64,000 nt of DNA. Origin: Crocodylus rhombifer (Eukaryota > Chordata > Crocodylia > Crocodylidae). The stretch is taken from assembly GCA_038503035.1 (NCBI GenBank), contig JAVSML010000046.1, positions 1,147,004 through 1,211,003 of the forward strand, read 5' to 3'. Below are positions 35,801 to 46,413 of this stretch, in pieces. The translations under genes were made by a program, and so were the position numbers. The stretch's first letter is position 1, and each line of letters begins with the position of its first letter. The notes beneath the pieces were generated by a model, which saw only the letters and a program-made list of their open reading frames with translations, did no database searches and was not told where the DNA came from.

Positions 35801-36240
35801 CACACTTACCTTCCCGGTGCAGGGGCAGTAGCTCCTCCAAAAAGCACATTCCCTCACTGGTCCCATCTCCCAGCCACCCAGGAAGCACAACCAGCTCCCC
35901 ATAACACCCCAAATCCCCAATCCCAAACCCTAAAACATAAACCCTTCTCTAATTTATTACTACTTTATTTTTTTAAAATTCTTTTTCCCCCTTCTTTTTA
36001 TTTGATCCTTTGGTGTCTGACTTCTTTCCCACCCCATTTCCTTACCCACCACCATCCCATTAATTCTTTACCTCCTGGCTTCATGTTCTCAAGCCCCCCC
36101 CTTCCCAACCCATCTCTCCCACCCCACCCCACTCCCCTCCTAAAGCAGGGATAAAAGCCTATCCTGGCTCACTAGCACTGTAGTAGCAACTTATAGCCCT
36201 GTAGTGGGAACTCCTAGTCAGACCTCTGCTGGCCAGCCCT
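35800..36240. other. C/T-rich stretch, possibly CR1 5' UTR
   Basis: The plus strand is C-rich (CCACCCCACCCCACTCCCC near 36120, CCCCCCCTTCCC near 36096). Read on the minus strand it is G-rich leader-like sequence upstream of the CR1 endonuclease. No ORF1 was identified. Around 36170-36250 the word CTGTAGTGG recurs. Confidence 0.35.
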
Positions 36241-36364
36241 GTAGTGGCATCCATAGCTGTGGATAGATAGTCAGAGAAGGTGTTTATCCTCAAGGTGTGA
36301 CTGCTCTAAACTCAAGCTAGCACTAACACCAATCAACATTTAAGCAGCTTAAAGTGCACCATGT

Positions 36365-36530
36365 AACAAGGCCTTTTGTAGGTGCATGGGTAGAATGCTG
36401 GTCTTGGCTCTAGAACAGCCATGTTCAAGTCTTGCTGTGTAGAATGGTGTGTGGTTCAAAAACTGTGAGCATGGGTCTCCCACATGCCAAGCTAGTACCT
36501 GGCCCTGAATTTATAGAGATATTCTGGCAA
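36365..36530 (+). repeat. Possible tRNA-derived SINE
   Basis: The stretch TAGGTGCATGGGTAGAATGC resembles a tRNA D-arm with an A-box, and ATGTTCAAGTCTTGC about 40 bases later resembles the T-arm B-box (GGTTCRANTCC). The spacing is that of a tRNA head. A body of unknown origin follows (GTGTGTGGTTCAAAAACTG, CATGCCAAGCTAGTACC). It does not fold into a clean tRNA, so a degenerate SINE or tRNA pseudogene is the best reading. Confidence 0.35.
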
Positions 36531-36643
36531 AAAATCTAAGTTTAGCAAAACATTTGGAAGGCTTTTTTCATTCCAACACGGAACAAAAAGAAATTGTTAA
36601 AAAAAATGAAAGTTGCTATAAATGGACTATCCTTTGGTCAGAA

Positions 36644-36659
36644 TTTTCTTTCTTTCTTT
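36644..36659. repeat. (TTTC)n microsatellite, 5' flank of Tx1-like copy 1
   Basis: TTTTCTTTCTTTCTTT directly precedes the first Tx1-like base. The same motif follows that element at 39391-39409, so it is the presumed target. Confidence 0.85.
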
Positions 36660-36661
36660 GC

Positions 36662-39024
36662 ATCACCCAGCACCACCTGCCGTTACTACACAGCAGGTGT
36701 ATCATCCCGTCGGGCCTTTTGGACCACGACCTGGTCTGCTGCAAACTGAGCCTGCCTGGCAGAGCACGCATGCAGGCCCCTTACTGGTGCCTCAACATCA
36801 GCCTGCTCCAGGACACCCACTTCAGGGACTGCTTTACCCACCTCTGGAGGAGCTGGGAGGCTGCGCGAGCAGACTACCCCTCCTGGCAGCTGTGGTGGGA
36901 CATGGGGAAGACCTAGATTTGGGCATTCTGCCAGCAGTATTCCCAGCTGGTGGCAAGCAAGATCCACCGCCGCACCCAGGAGCTGGAGGAGGACGTGGCG
37001 GAGATGAGGCAGCCCTGCTCCGTGCGGGCAATGATGTGGCGCTCCTCAAGAGCCTCTGGTACCACAAGAAATGCCTGTGGGAGCTGGTGGAGGGTGCGGC
37101 CCGCAGTGCGTGGGTTTGTGCCCACTGCCAGGAGCTGGCAGAGGCCAATGCCCCGACCAGCTGCTTCTTCAGCCTGAAGAGACAGCGGGCTGTGACAAAG
37201 ACGCTAGACTATCTCCAGACCCCAGAGGGACGGCTGCTCACGGACCTGGGCGAAGTGTGGGGGCATGCCGTCGCCTTCTATCGGGACTTGTTTGTGGCTG
37301 ACCCCATTTGTCTGGACGCCGCTCGGCAGCTGCATCAGGACCTGCCATGACTCGGCTCTTTGCAGGTCGAGGCCCTGGAGCATGGACTCTCCCTGGCTGA
37401 ACTCGAGGCTGCTGTGGGGGGACTTTCCTCAGGCAGGGTCCTGGGCCTGGATGGACTGCCTGTGGAATTTTACAAAGCCTTCTGGCTCCTCCTTGGGCCC
37501 AGCCTCCTCCATGTTTTCCATGAGAGCCTTGCTGAAGGGACCCTGCTGACCAGCTGCTGCCGGGCAGTGCTCACCTTGCTGCCCAGGAAGGGGGACCTGA
37601 GCTGCCTTAAGAACTGGCGGCCCGTCTCCCTTCTGTGCGCCAACTATAAGATGCTGGTGAACCATCTCTGGGCTGTCATGGCCTCCGTCATTGGGCTGGA
37701 GCAGAGCTATTGTGTCCCAGGCGAACAATCCTGTGAGCTGTCCTTTACCTGCCCACTGCCGAGGGGGACCAGGTCCTGATCGACCTGGCCAGAAAGGTGG
37801 CCGCCTACTGCCTGCAAGCCCTCCAGCGGCTCCTGTATGCCAAGGGCCACCTCCTGTGGTGGCAGCTAGCGTGCCAGTTCCTGCACCGAGTGGGGGGCCT
37901 TGGCTTTGACTGAGAGCTCTTTATGCTGGACCTCAACTTCCTGAATGGGACAGTCCTTCCCCTGTTCTACCACATCATGGTGCAGGCCTGGCAGGCTGCC
38001 TTCCATCTCTGCCCCCAGGCCAGGTGCCTGAATTTCCTGCAGCTGCTTCAGGAGCCCCTGGTCCACAACCCGGCCCTGCAGCATGTCGTGCCAAGTCTGG
38101 CCTCTGCCAGCCTCGTGGCTGCTCTCATCGAGGTGCACACCACCTGCCTGGCGCACCTCCTGGACCCTGCTCAGCTGGGCTGGCTGTCACCTGAAGCCCT
38201 GGCTGCCCGGATGGCACTGTGCTCCATCCGCACTGTGGGCCAGCTTCTGCACACCATTAGGGCCTCCCTCCTGATGGAAGCGGCTACCTCCAGGATCACC
38301 AGGCCCTCCCCACCGCAATCGCCACAGGTGATGCCTTCCCACCACTGCCGGTCATCCCAGTGGTGGCCAGTGAGCTGGCTGACCGGCCCAACACACTGCT
38401 CAGGCTCCCTGTGCCCCCCAGCAGCAATACGGGCTGCCCCTTTGGCATGCTGCCCCAGAAGGGACTCTATGAGTGGGTGGTGCGCACCCGGCATGCCCAG
38501 GTCCTGGCCGGCTGCCCTGACACTGTGTGGTGGCGGCACCTGGTGTGGCTTGGGACCCTAGTGTGGCACATGCTGTACAAGGCGCCCACCGCCAAGAAGA
38601 CTGGCAACCTCCAGTGGAGATTGGTGCATGGCATCCTGGCCACTGGCACCTTTGTGTGCCACCTGGACCCGGTGGCCTCGGTGGCCTGTCCCTTCTGCCC
38701 AGGGGTGCTGGAAGAGGACATTTTCCATGCCTTCCTTGACTGCATCCGACTGCAGCCGCTCTTTGCTGCCCTCGGGCCGGGACTTCTCAGCGGAAACCTA
38801 CATCCACTCCTTCCCGTAGGGCCACAGTCAGCCTGGACAACTTCCTGGTGGGCCAGTCCAAGATGGCCACCCTGAAGAGCTGGCAGAACCGGCTCACCGG
38901 GACCAGGATGCACAATGCCCTGCAGCTTTTCCGCCTGCTGGTGCAGGCCCACCTCTCTATTGAATTCAAGCATGCAGTCCTCCGGTGGACGGTATCCAGC
39001 TTTGAGGAATGCTGGGCCGTCTAA
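36662..39024 (+). pseudogene. Tx1-like ORF2 fragment lacking RT active site
   Basis: Translated blocks run from the endonuclease end (HHLPLLHSR, IPSGLLDHD) through the coiled linker (APYWCLNISLLQDTHFRDCF, QELEEDVAEM, LWYHKKCLWELVEGAARSA, FYRDLFVADPICLDAAR) into the first half of the RT (LGLDGLPVEFYKAFWLLLGP, RAVLTLLPRKGDLSCLKNW, PVSLLCANYKML). The sequence then jumps at about 37727 to the post-RT region, so the YADD block is absent. The C-terminus continues (ELFMLDLNFLNGTVLPLFYH, ACPFCPGVLEEDIFHAFLDC zinc-finger-like, LQLFRLLVQAHLSIEFKHAV) to a stop at 39022-39024. Several frame changes and in-frame stops occur. Confidence 0.85.
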
Positions 39025-39390
39025 GGGGCACTGTGCCGAGTTGAGGCGGGATGCCTGCTCCTTGCCGTGTGACACCACCAACTCTTCAAGGTGCAGAGGT
39101 GCACCCAGTGAGGTGAGACCTTGAGCTTTGTCTGGGCGGGCCGACCCCTGGTGTCCTGAGGCTCCCCTGGGTGTCCTCCCTGGCAAGAACTGTATATATG
39201 TATATATGTAAATACTTCTTTTGTTCTTTGTGTTTTTTTGTTTTTTTGTCTAAAGTGTGTGGGCAGGCCTTGCAGGCCATGAGCCCAGGCCTTCTCCTCA
39301 AGGCCCAGGTCCTTGGATCAAACTGTACATAATTTCTACTGCCTACCATTTGTCACCCTTCCCGGAATAAACGTCTCTTAAAAGTCAAAG
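39025..39390 (+). other. 3' UTR of Tx1-like copy 1
   Basis: About 365 bases from the ORF2 stop to AAAAGTCAAAG, including a TATATATGTATATATG stretch and a T-rich run (GTTTTTTTGTTTTTTTG), then AATAAA at 39366. Only the last 25 bases or so resemble copy 2. Confidence 0.7.
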
Positions 39391-39413
39391 TCTTTCTTTC
39401 TGTCTTTCGCTTT
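39391..39413. repeat. (TTTC)n junction between the two Tx1-like copies
   Basis: TCTTTCTTTCTGTCTTTCGC sits between the 3' tail of copy 1 and the 5' end of copy 2, so one microsatellite tract serves as the right flank of one and the left flank of the other. Confidence 0.8.
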
Positions 39414-39967
39414 GGATGCACCGGACCAGGCTCGCTTGGAGCTGCATGGGGTGATCCCGAGCGTAAGACTCCCTGGCTTCCTTTCTCTTTCCTTTTCCCA
39501 CTCCCACCTGTCTAAAGGTCTCTAGCCTCTGTTTATTTCACTTTCTCTCTCTTTTCTTGCTGTTTTGCAGCTTTTCCCCCCCCTTTTCTGTCCTCTTTGT
39601 CCGATCCCCCCGTACTTCCGGTCTCTTGTCTTCGCAGCCTTCCTTCTTACTGTCTCTTTCTTGCTCTTTCTCTCTTTCTTTCTTTTCTGCTTGCTTGTAG
39701 CGGGGAGTTATCTTCCATTAGCTTGCCTTCCGCGGGGTGCTCTAAATTACCCCTTTTCCCCTCTCCCTTTTGTTTTTGTCTTTTTTTTTCTTTCTTCTCG
39801 CTTTTTCAAACCCCAGCCGCTTTTTTTTTTTCTCCACCCCCTTCCCCCCTCCCATCTGGAGTTTTTGTGGCCGCTTTCCGGGACACTTATCTTTTTTAGT
39901 TACTATAAACTCTTTTTGTTGTCGCTTTGCTTAGTTAGAGTTGGGAATTAACCCTGTCCTATCAGGA
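39414..39967 (+). promoter_or_regulatory. Pyrimidine-rich 5' UTR of Tx1-like copy 2
   Basis: The first 60 bases are mixed (GCACCGGACCAGGCTCGC). From about 39475 to 39900 the strand is heavily pyrimidine with many CTTT/TTTC words. LINE 5' UTRs usually hold the internal promoter, so the region probably drove transcription; this is inferred. The phenylalanine- and leucine-rich frames across 39565-39951 reflect the T/C bias. Confidence 0.55.
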
Positions 39968-41824
39968 ATGGCTGCTCCTACAGCCAGCAGCTGGCACGAG
40001 GATGCCTCCCAGAACCTTCCCATTACCTGTGGGTTGAGGGTGCACACCCCTCCCTTTGTTGGGGTTGAGGTCTGCGTGGAGGCTCTGGCTAGTCTCTTGG
40101 GACAGCAGACCATCCGTTACGCAGGTCTTCTCAATGCAGTCCCGATGATCTACCTGAGCAACCCCACCCTAGTCCATAGGGTGTGCGTAGAAGGCCTGGA
40201 CATTGCGGGCGCGCATTATTTTGTCACCCCCCTAGATACCCTAGCGGCGAGGGTGGTGATCTCCAATGTTCCCCCGCATGTGACCAATCGAGACCTGGCC
40301 GGGGTACTCGAGCCCTACGGGATGCTTACGAGTCCCTTTCGCTGGTTAACCATAGGGAGTAAAAACCCCAAACAGGCATGTCCTGTCTTTTCGAAGGCAG
40401 GTGTTCATGCTCTTTAGGGAGGGCTCACGGTCTCTGCCTCAGTCCTTGAGCCTCTTGTCCAATGGGTGGAGGTATGTGATTTATTTTTCTTGTGGGGAGA
40501 CCACGTGCTTTCAGTGTGGCGGCTCTTCCCATCTAGCAGCTCAGGGAGGATCGGCCAAAACGTCGGCGACTACAGCGACGCCGACGGACGGCCCATCCAC
40601 TTCCGGGATGCAGGCCCCACCCAGTGAGGCCAGGAGTCTTTCCTGACCTCCTCCTGCCCCTGTTCCATCTGAGGGGACACAAGTCTCTGGTGTGGGAGTG
40701 TCATCTGGCGGAGGGGCTGGGGCTAGGCCCCAGCCCTCCCCCCCATTCCACCTACGGTGCCCACCCCCACCAGTGCAGAGATGGCACCGGGGGGAGAGGC
40801 GGATGCTTCTGCTTCCGCCCTGCCTGCTCTGACCTCCCTGATAGAGGCTGGGGTGGTCAGCGATTGTGGCACCGAGGCCCCATCGGATGACGGGGCTCAG
40901 ACCTCCTGCAAGTTGCTCTCCACCACGGCTTTGGCTGAGGTGGCTGGCTCTGGGGAAACAGGCCAGGCACAGTCTGGCCCATCCTCTGTGAAGGATGGGT
41001 CATCTGCCACAAAGCAGAAGAGGAAGAAGAGCAACAAGGAGAAGAAAGTGAAAGGGACCCCTCAGGATGCCCCGTCCCCACTGAGGCCTTCCTCAGCTGG
41101 TGCTGGGGAGGCCCCTGCTGGAGACCCCAGCCCTGCTCCGGCTGTCATGTCAGCAACCCTGCTGACAGGGGATAAGGGAAGTTTGGAGGTGGGGGAGACA
41201 GGGGTCATTAACGCCTCACCCGTCTCCCAGCTCTTGGAGACGGGGGACAAGAAGACATATGCACAATGTGTCGCTTCTGGAAGTCTGACCCAGGGAGCAG
41301 CAGAAGAGTCTGCTGACCTCTTGGTCACGTCCCAGGCCATTGAATTGGATGAGGAGGCTTGTGAGATGGAAATCCAGCTTTCTGAGTGTCGCAAGTGACC
41401 TCGAGAGCGGGATGACCTCTCCCCCCCAAGAAGGTGGGGCTTGCTCTTCAAGAGCCAGACCTCGACCTGGACGATCAGAGGAGGTTGATGGGCTTGGATA
41501 TTGAGGGTGTGGATGTAGCGCTCCCAGCCAGTGTGCGCCCTCGCCACTCCTCTGTGGGAAATGTGCAGCCCATGTTGGCAGACTCCCCCAGGTCGGTCCT
41601 GACTATGGGGGGCTCTTGACCTTTCTAAAGCAAACGAAGGGACAAAAGAACATAGCGGCGTGCATCACTCAGTGGTGTGCGGACCCCAAAGTGTTCGTCA
41701 AGGCTGCCGGGGCTGTGCCCAAGCTCATGCAGCAAGATCTGGGCACTAGGCAGATGGCCTATCATCTGGAGAAGCTCGCCCAGCAGGTGAGAGATCAGCG
41801 GGGCCTGGCAGGGTTCCTGGACTA
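39968..41824 (+). pseudogene. Tx1-like ORF1 (RNA-binding protein), frameshifted
   Basis: The likely start is ATG at 39968 (MAAPTASSWHEDASQNL); an in-frame TTG upstream has no support. Block 1 (to about 40390) has VVISNVPPHVTNRDLAGVL, reading like an RNA-recognition fold. A frame change near 40395 leads to RYVIYFSCGETTCFQCGG and a zinc knuckle of form C-x2-C-x4-H whose fourth Cys position is Gly. After a stop at 40644-40646 and another shift, a Ser/Ala/Pro-rich linker has a Lys-rich stretch (KQKRKKSNKEKKVKG) that could be a nuclear signal. The C-terminal helix block (FLKQTKGQKNIAACITQW, KLMQQDLGTRQMAYHLEKL) is the usual end of Tx1-type ORF1. At least four disruptions. Confidence 0.7.
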
Positions 41825-41938
41825 GAGTAGGGCATGATAGGCCTTTTCTTTTCGACCTGTCTCTGCCTTTGCTTGACTCTTGGAGGCTTGCTTTTTATCT
41901 ACGCCTTACCTCACTCGTCTTCTCCCAAACTCACACCC

Positions 41939-44900
41939 ATGGCGGCCACAACCATTGGCACCTTCAACATCAATGGCTGTTGAGATCCGGTAAAGCGAGA
42001 GGCTGTGCTGGAGCTCCTGCGCCAGAAGCGGCTGGCTGTCGCCTTCCTTCAGGAGACGCACTCCGACAGGCACAACCAGTTGGCCTGGTGCGCTGCCTGG
42101 CAAGGCCAGGTGTTCTTGAGTCACGGCACCAATCTTAGCGCCAGGGTCGTGACTCTCCTATCATCACAGCTACCGCATGATACGGCAGTGGCACGAGAGG
42201 TTGTCCCCGGCTGCCTGTTGATGGTCTGCGTCACCCTAGTGCAACACCATCTGCTGCTCGTCAACGTCTATGCACCCTCTGATGGCCAGGAGAGGGTCAC
42301 TTTCTTTGAGACCTTGGCTGGCCTTTCGCGTGACATTGGCAAGGACGATGACCTGGTTTTTGTAGGTGGGGACTTTAATTGTACCACTGATACCTTGCTC
42401 GACCGTATGGGGCTCGAGCCTCACCTGCCCTCAGCCCGCAAGCTGCAGTCTGTCTTGGAGACTGCAGGCCTCGTCGACGTCTGGCGAGCCCTGCACTCTG
42501 ACGTGCGCCAGTATACCTGGGCCAGGATGAGTGCCAGGGGTCTCACTATGGCCTGCCTCGACCGCATATATGTCACTAGGTACCACCTGCCACTCCTACG
42601 CAGAGGCCGCATCGTTCCCTCAGGCCTGTCAGACCATGGCCTAGCCTTTTGTGAACTGAGCCTGCCAGGGAAACCTGTGCATGAGCGCCTTATTGGTGCT
42701 TCAACGTCAGCCTGCTTCAAGACTCTTACTTCCGGGACTGCTTTGCCAATTTTTGGCAGGGCTGGGAGGCCACAAGACCGAATTACTCCTCCTGGAAGCT
42801 ATGGTGGGATGTGGGCAAGGTACAGATTTGGGCCTTTTGCCAGCAGTACACTCAGCTGGCCACAAATGAACTGCGCCGCCGTATCAGAGAGCTGGAGGAG
42901 GACGTGGTGAAGCTCGAGGCTGCCCTGCTGGCAGCCGGCAGCGATGCGGTGCTGCGCAAGAGCCTACGGTTCTGGAAGAAGTGCCTGCGTGACTTGGTGG
43001 AGACCGTGGTCCGTGGAGCGAGGATCCGTGCCCGCTGCCAAGAGCTGGCCGAAACGGATGCCCTGACCCGCTTCTTTTTCAACCTGGAGAGACGGCGGGC
43101 AGTGAGCAAAGTCTTAGATCACCTCAAGACCTCTGAGGGCCAGGTCATCACTGACCCGGGTGAAGTACGTGAGCATGCTGTGGCTTTCTATCGTGACCTG
43201 TTTGCGGCTGAGCCATCCTGCCCTGATGCTGCGCGGGAACTCCATGCGGGCCTGCCATGCCTTGGTGCCTTGGAGGCCGGCGAGCTTGAGCAGGAGTTGT
43301 CTCTGGTGGAGCTGGCAGCGGCCACAGCTGGCCTCGCCTCCGGCAAAGCCCCAGGCCTCGACGGGCTACCTGTGGAGTTCTACAAGGCTTTCTGGCCTCT
43401 TCTCGGCCCCTGCCTCCTGCGCGTTTTCCAGGAGAGTCTTGCCGACAAAGTCTTGCCGATCAGTTGCCGCCGTGCAGTGCTCACGCTGCTGCCCAAGAAA
43501 GGAGACCTTGGCTGCATTAAGAACTGGCAGCCGGTCTCCCTGCTGTGCGCGGATTACAAGATCCTGGCCAAAGCGCTGGCCACCCGCCTCCACATTGTCA
43601 TGGCCTCCGTCACTGGGCCTGAGCAGAGCTACTGCGTGCCGGGCAGAACCATTCAAGACAACCTGTTTCTGCTGCGTGACCTACTTACAGCCAGCGAACC
43701 CTTTGGCCTGGACGTTGGCCTTCTCTCCCTGGGCCAGGAGAAAGGCTTTGACCGGGTGGACCACGCCTACCTCTTTCGGACCCTGGAGGCCTTTGGCTTT
43801 GGGCCCCTTTTCATTAGCGCCCTCCGGGTCTTGTATCGAGACACTTCCAGCCTGCTCAAGGTGAACGGCGTGCTCTGTGCCCCGTTCCCCTCATGCAGAG
43901 GCATCCGTCAGGGCTGCCCCCTGTCGGGCATGCTCTATGCCCTGGCCATCGAGCCACTGTTGCATGTGCTGCGGCACCGCCTGAGCAGTGTGGCCTTGCC
44001 ACCAGCCGTGGGCCCGTCCCTTGCCCCTCCGCTGCAGCTCTCAGCATACGCAGACGACGTGACCATCTTCCTTAACACCCAGGAAGACGTGGAGGCCCTG
44101 ACAGCCTGCCAGCAAGCCTACGAACGCGCCTCTTCAGCCCGTATCAACTAGGCCAAAAGTGATACCCTGCTGCTTGGAGAGTGGATTGCCACAACCCCCC
44201 CGGCCTTGCCCGGGGGCCTCAGCTGGCACCGCGAGGGCCTTAAGATCCTGGGCGTGTTCCTGGGGCCACCGGCCTTCATGGCGCACAACTGGGACAGCCT
44301 CAAGGAAGGAGTGAAGGCTCGCCTTCAAGGGTGGCACTGGCGCCTACCCAGCCTCTCCTACCGTGGACATGTCCTCATTGTGAACAACCTAGTGGCGGTG
44401 AGCCTGTGGCATCGGTGCACCATACTCAATCCGCCGGAGGACCTGCTCGAGAGGCGCCTCCTGGTTGACTTCTTTTGGGACAGGCGCCACTGGCTCCCAC
44501 AACCTGTCCTTTACCTACCTGTGACTGAGGGGGGCCAGAGTTTGGTTGATCTGGCGAGCAGGGTGGTCTCCTTCCGCCTCCAGGCCCTCCAGCGACTCCT
44601 GTACGGCGAGGAGCGCCCACCTTGGCAACACCTGGCAAGCCGGTTTCTGCAGAGGGTGTGGGCCCTCGGCTTTGACCGGGAGCTCTTCCTGCTGGACCTC
44701 ACTCTTTTGAACTGGGCCGTGCTTCCAGCCTTTTACCGTAGCATGGTACGAGCCTGGCAAGCCACTTTCCACCTCCAGTCCCAGGCCTGTCACCTCCAGT
44801 TCCCGCGGTTGCTGGGGGAACCCCTGGTGCACAACCCAGTGCTGAGGCACCCTGTGCTGAGCCTGGCCTCTGCCTGTCCTCTGCAGCCACCCTGGAGGAC

Positions 44901-45731
44901 CATCTCTGGGAGGGCCAGGTCCCCTGTACTAAGGTCGCCCTGAGCGAGGCTTTCCCTGCGTTACCAGTCACCCCAGCCGTGGGCGACGATCTGGCTGGTG
45001 GCCCTGGCACCCTGCTGATGCTCCCTGTGCCTCCTGACAGTGACATGGGTTGTCCTTTTGCTTCTCTGTCGCATAGAGGTTTATACGCCTGGGTGATTCA
45101 TGTCTGCCACGTCCAAGTGCTGGCAGGCCGCCCCGATAGACCGTGGCAATGGTGCCTGGGGCCGCCAGGTTCCCCACCGGCCCACCCAGCGTGGTGCACA
45201 TTGTATAAGCCGCCAATCACCAAGAAGACTGGCGACCTGCAGTGGCAGTTGCTGCACGGCATCCTAGCCACCAGCACGTTTGCGTCCCACTTGGACCCAG
45301 CCGCCTCAACGGCCTGCCCCTTCTGCCCGGGGGGTGTTGAGGAGACCCTTTTTCACGCTTTCCTGGACTGCCCCTGCCTGCAGCTGCTCTTTGTCACCCT
45401 CGGCCTGCTGCTGCGGGCTCTGGGCAGGAGCTTTTCGGAGACCACCTACGTGTGCTCCTGCCCGTACTGGGCGGCTGAGAAGGGCCCTGTCTGCCTGGCC
45501 AACTTTGTACTGGGTCAGGCCAAGTTGGCCATCCTCAAGAGCCGCCGGAACCGGCTTGCCTGGACTGGCTCAGATGATGCCCTGTGGCTTTTCTGCCTCC
45601 TGGTGCAGGCACGCCTCTCACTGGAGTTTGAACACGCTGTGCTCCGGCGGGTGGTGCCCGCCTTTGAGGCACGCTGGGCCCTTGAGGGAGCGCTGTGCTG
45701 GGAGGACGGCTGTCTCAAATACATGCTCTGA
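41939..45731 (+). pseudogene. Tx1-like ORF2 (endonuclease plus reverse transcriptase), broken
   Basis: Start ATG is at 41939 (MAATTIGTFNINGC), about 115 bases after ORF1. The endonuclease shows FLQETHSDRHNQ, VFVGGDFNC and SGLSDHG, all catalytic motifs. The linker is coiled (RRRIRELEEDVVKLEAALL). The RT shows GKAPGLDGLPVEFYKAF, TLLPKKGDLGCIKNW, RGIRQGCPLSGMLYALAIEP and the YADD active site at 44047-44058. The C-terminus has a CPFC...H...C zinc-finger-like motif and ends CWEDGCLKYML. Defects: TGA at 41981-41983 (CGA in origin, judging by CpG decay), frameshift near 42690, TAG at 44149-44151, and a deletion with frame change near 44876. About 1,260 codons long. Confidence 0.9.
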
Positions 45732-46413
45732 TGTCATGACTGGTCTGGGTGACCGGGCTGGCTCGGTGTTGAACTGTGACTCCCAGCTCTGCCGCGTCCT
45801 GGGCCCTCACCAGGCTGCTTTTTTGCTCTCTTGTGTGTGGAAGTTGGAGGCTTTGTGACATGTATGATGGGGTGGAGCAGGGTCTGAATTGTTTATGACT
45901 GTGTGGCCAGCACGCCGACCACGTAGGATGTGAGACACGACGTGAAAGGCAGCGAAGGTGTCTGTCACGGTGTGATGTGTTGGTTGTCTGGTTGTTCCGG
46001 GGATTCTTTTGGCCTGGTATTTGGTGGGTGTGGGACACACTTTTGCGGACGGTCTTTGGCTCGGATCCTTTGGTGCACGCTTTCTGGTATTTGGTGTATG
46101 TTGGATGCACTTTTGGGGGCATCAAAATGGGTGCGGGTAGCTCCCGTGTGGAAAATGAATCCCCTTGCCCAATTTGGTCTTTCTGGTATTTGGTGTGCAT
46201 TGGATGCACTTTTGTGGGCATTAAAATGGGTGCAGGTAGCTCCCGTGTAGAAAACGAATCCCCTTGCCCAATTTGGTCTCTGGATCCGAGGACTAAGAGA
46301 CTTGTTCGATCTAGTTTTTGGTTTGGTAGTAAGTTGTTTGTGTTTTTGCTTTGCAAGTGGCCACCATTGTTGTATCCCTGAACCCCTGAATAAAGTAATT
46401 AAAAAGTCAAAAG
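45732..46413 (+). other. 3' UTR of Tx1-like copy 2 with 99-base duplication
   Basis: Two adjacent units, 46081-46179 and 46180-46278, repeat with period 99 and few differences (TTTCTGGTATTTGGTG start, AATCCCCTTGCCC near the end). A third, diverged partial unit seems present at about 46013-46070. AATAAA at 46389 and AAAAGTCAAAAG close the element. Confidence 0.75.

Larger units (their letters stand above)
36660..39390 (+). mobile_element. Tx1-like LINE, copy 1, 5'-truncated
   Basis: This non-LTR retrotransposon matches copy 2 (39414-46413) through ORF2 but not in the 3' UTR. It begins inside the endonuclease at GCATCACCCAGCACCACC, corresponding to about 42575 of copy 2, and ends with AATAAA (39366-39371) and AAAAGTCAAAG. 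TTTC repeats bound both ends. About 850 bases present in copy 2 (43650-44497, the RT core) are missing at about 37727. The element is GC-rich and CpG-bearing compared with its surroundings. Confidence 0.85.
39414..46413 (+). mobile_element. Tx1-like LINE, copy 2, near full length (7.0 kb)
   Basis: The element has a 5' UTR (39414-39967), ORF1 (39968-41824), ORF2 (41939-45731) and a 3' UTR ending with AATAAA (46389-46394) and AAAAGTCAAAAG. Two-ORF layout, APE endonuclease with Tx1/L1-type wording and insertion next to a microsatellite fit the Tx1 group of the L1 superfamily, whose members often choose specific targets. It is CpG-rich, so probably younger than neighbouring CR1 copies, but both ORFs carry stops and frameshifts. 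Confidence 0.87.

Noticed and set aside
38467..39186. Minus-strand ORF of 239 codons
   Set aside because: It is antisense to the Tx1-like ORF2 C-terminus, which shows real motifs (CPFC...H...C). The minus frame is open only because of GC composition.
39565..39951. 128-codon Phe/Leu-rich ORF resembling a membrane protein
   Set aside because: It is the pyrimidine-rich 5' UTR of the LINE; T/C bias gives Phe, Leu, Ser and Pro codons.
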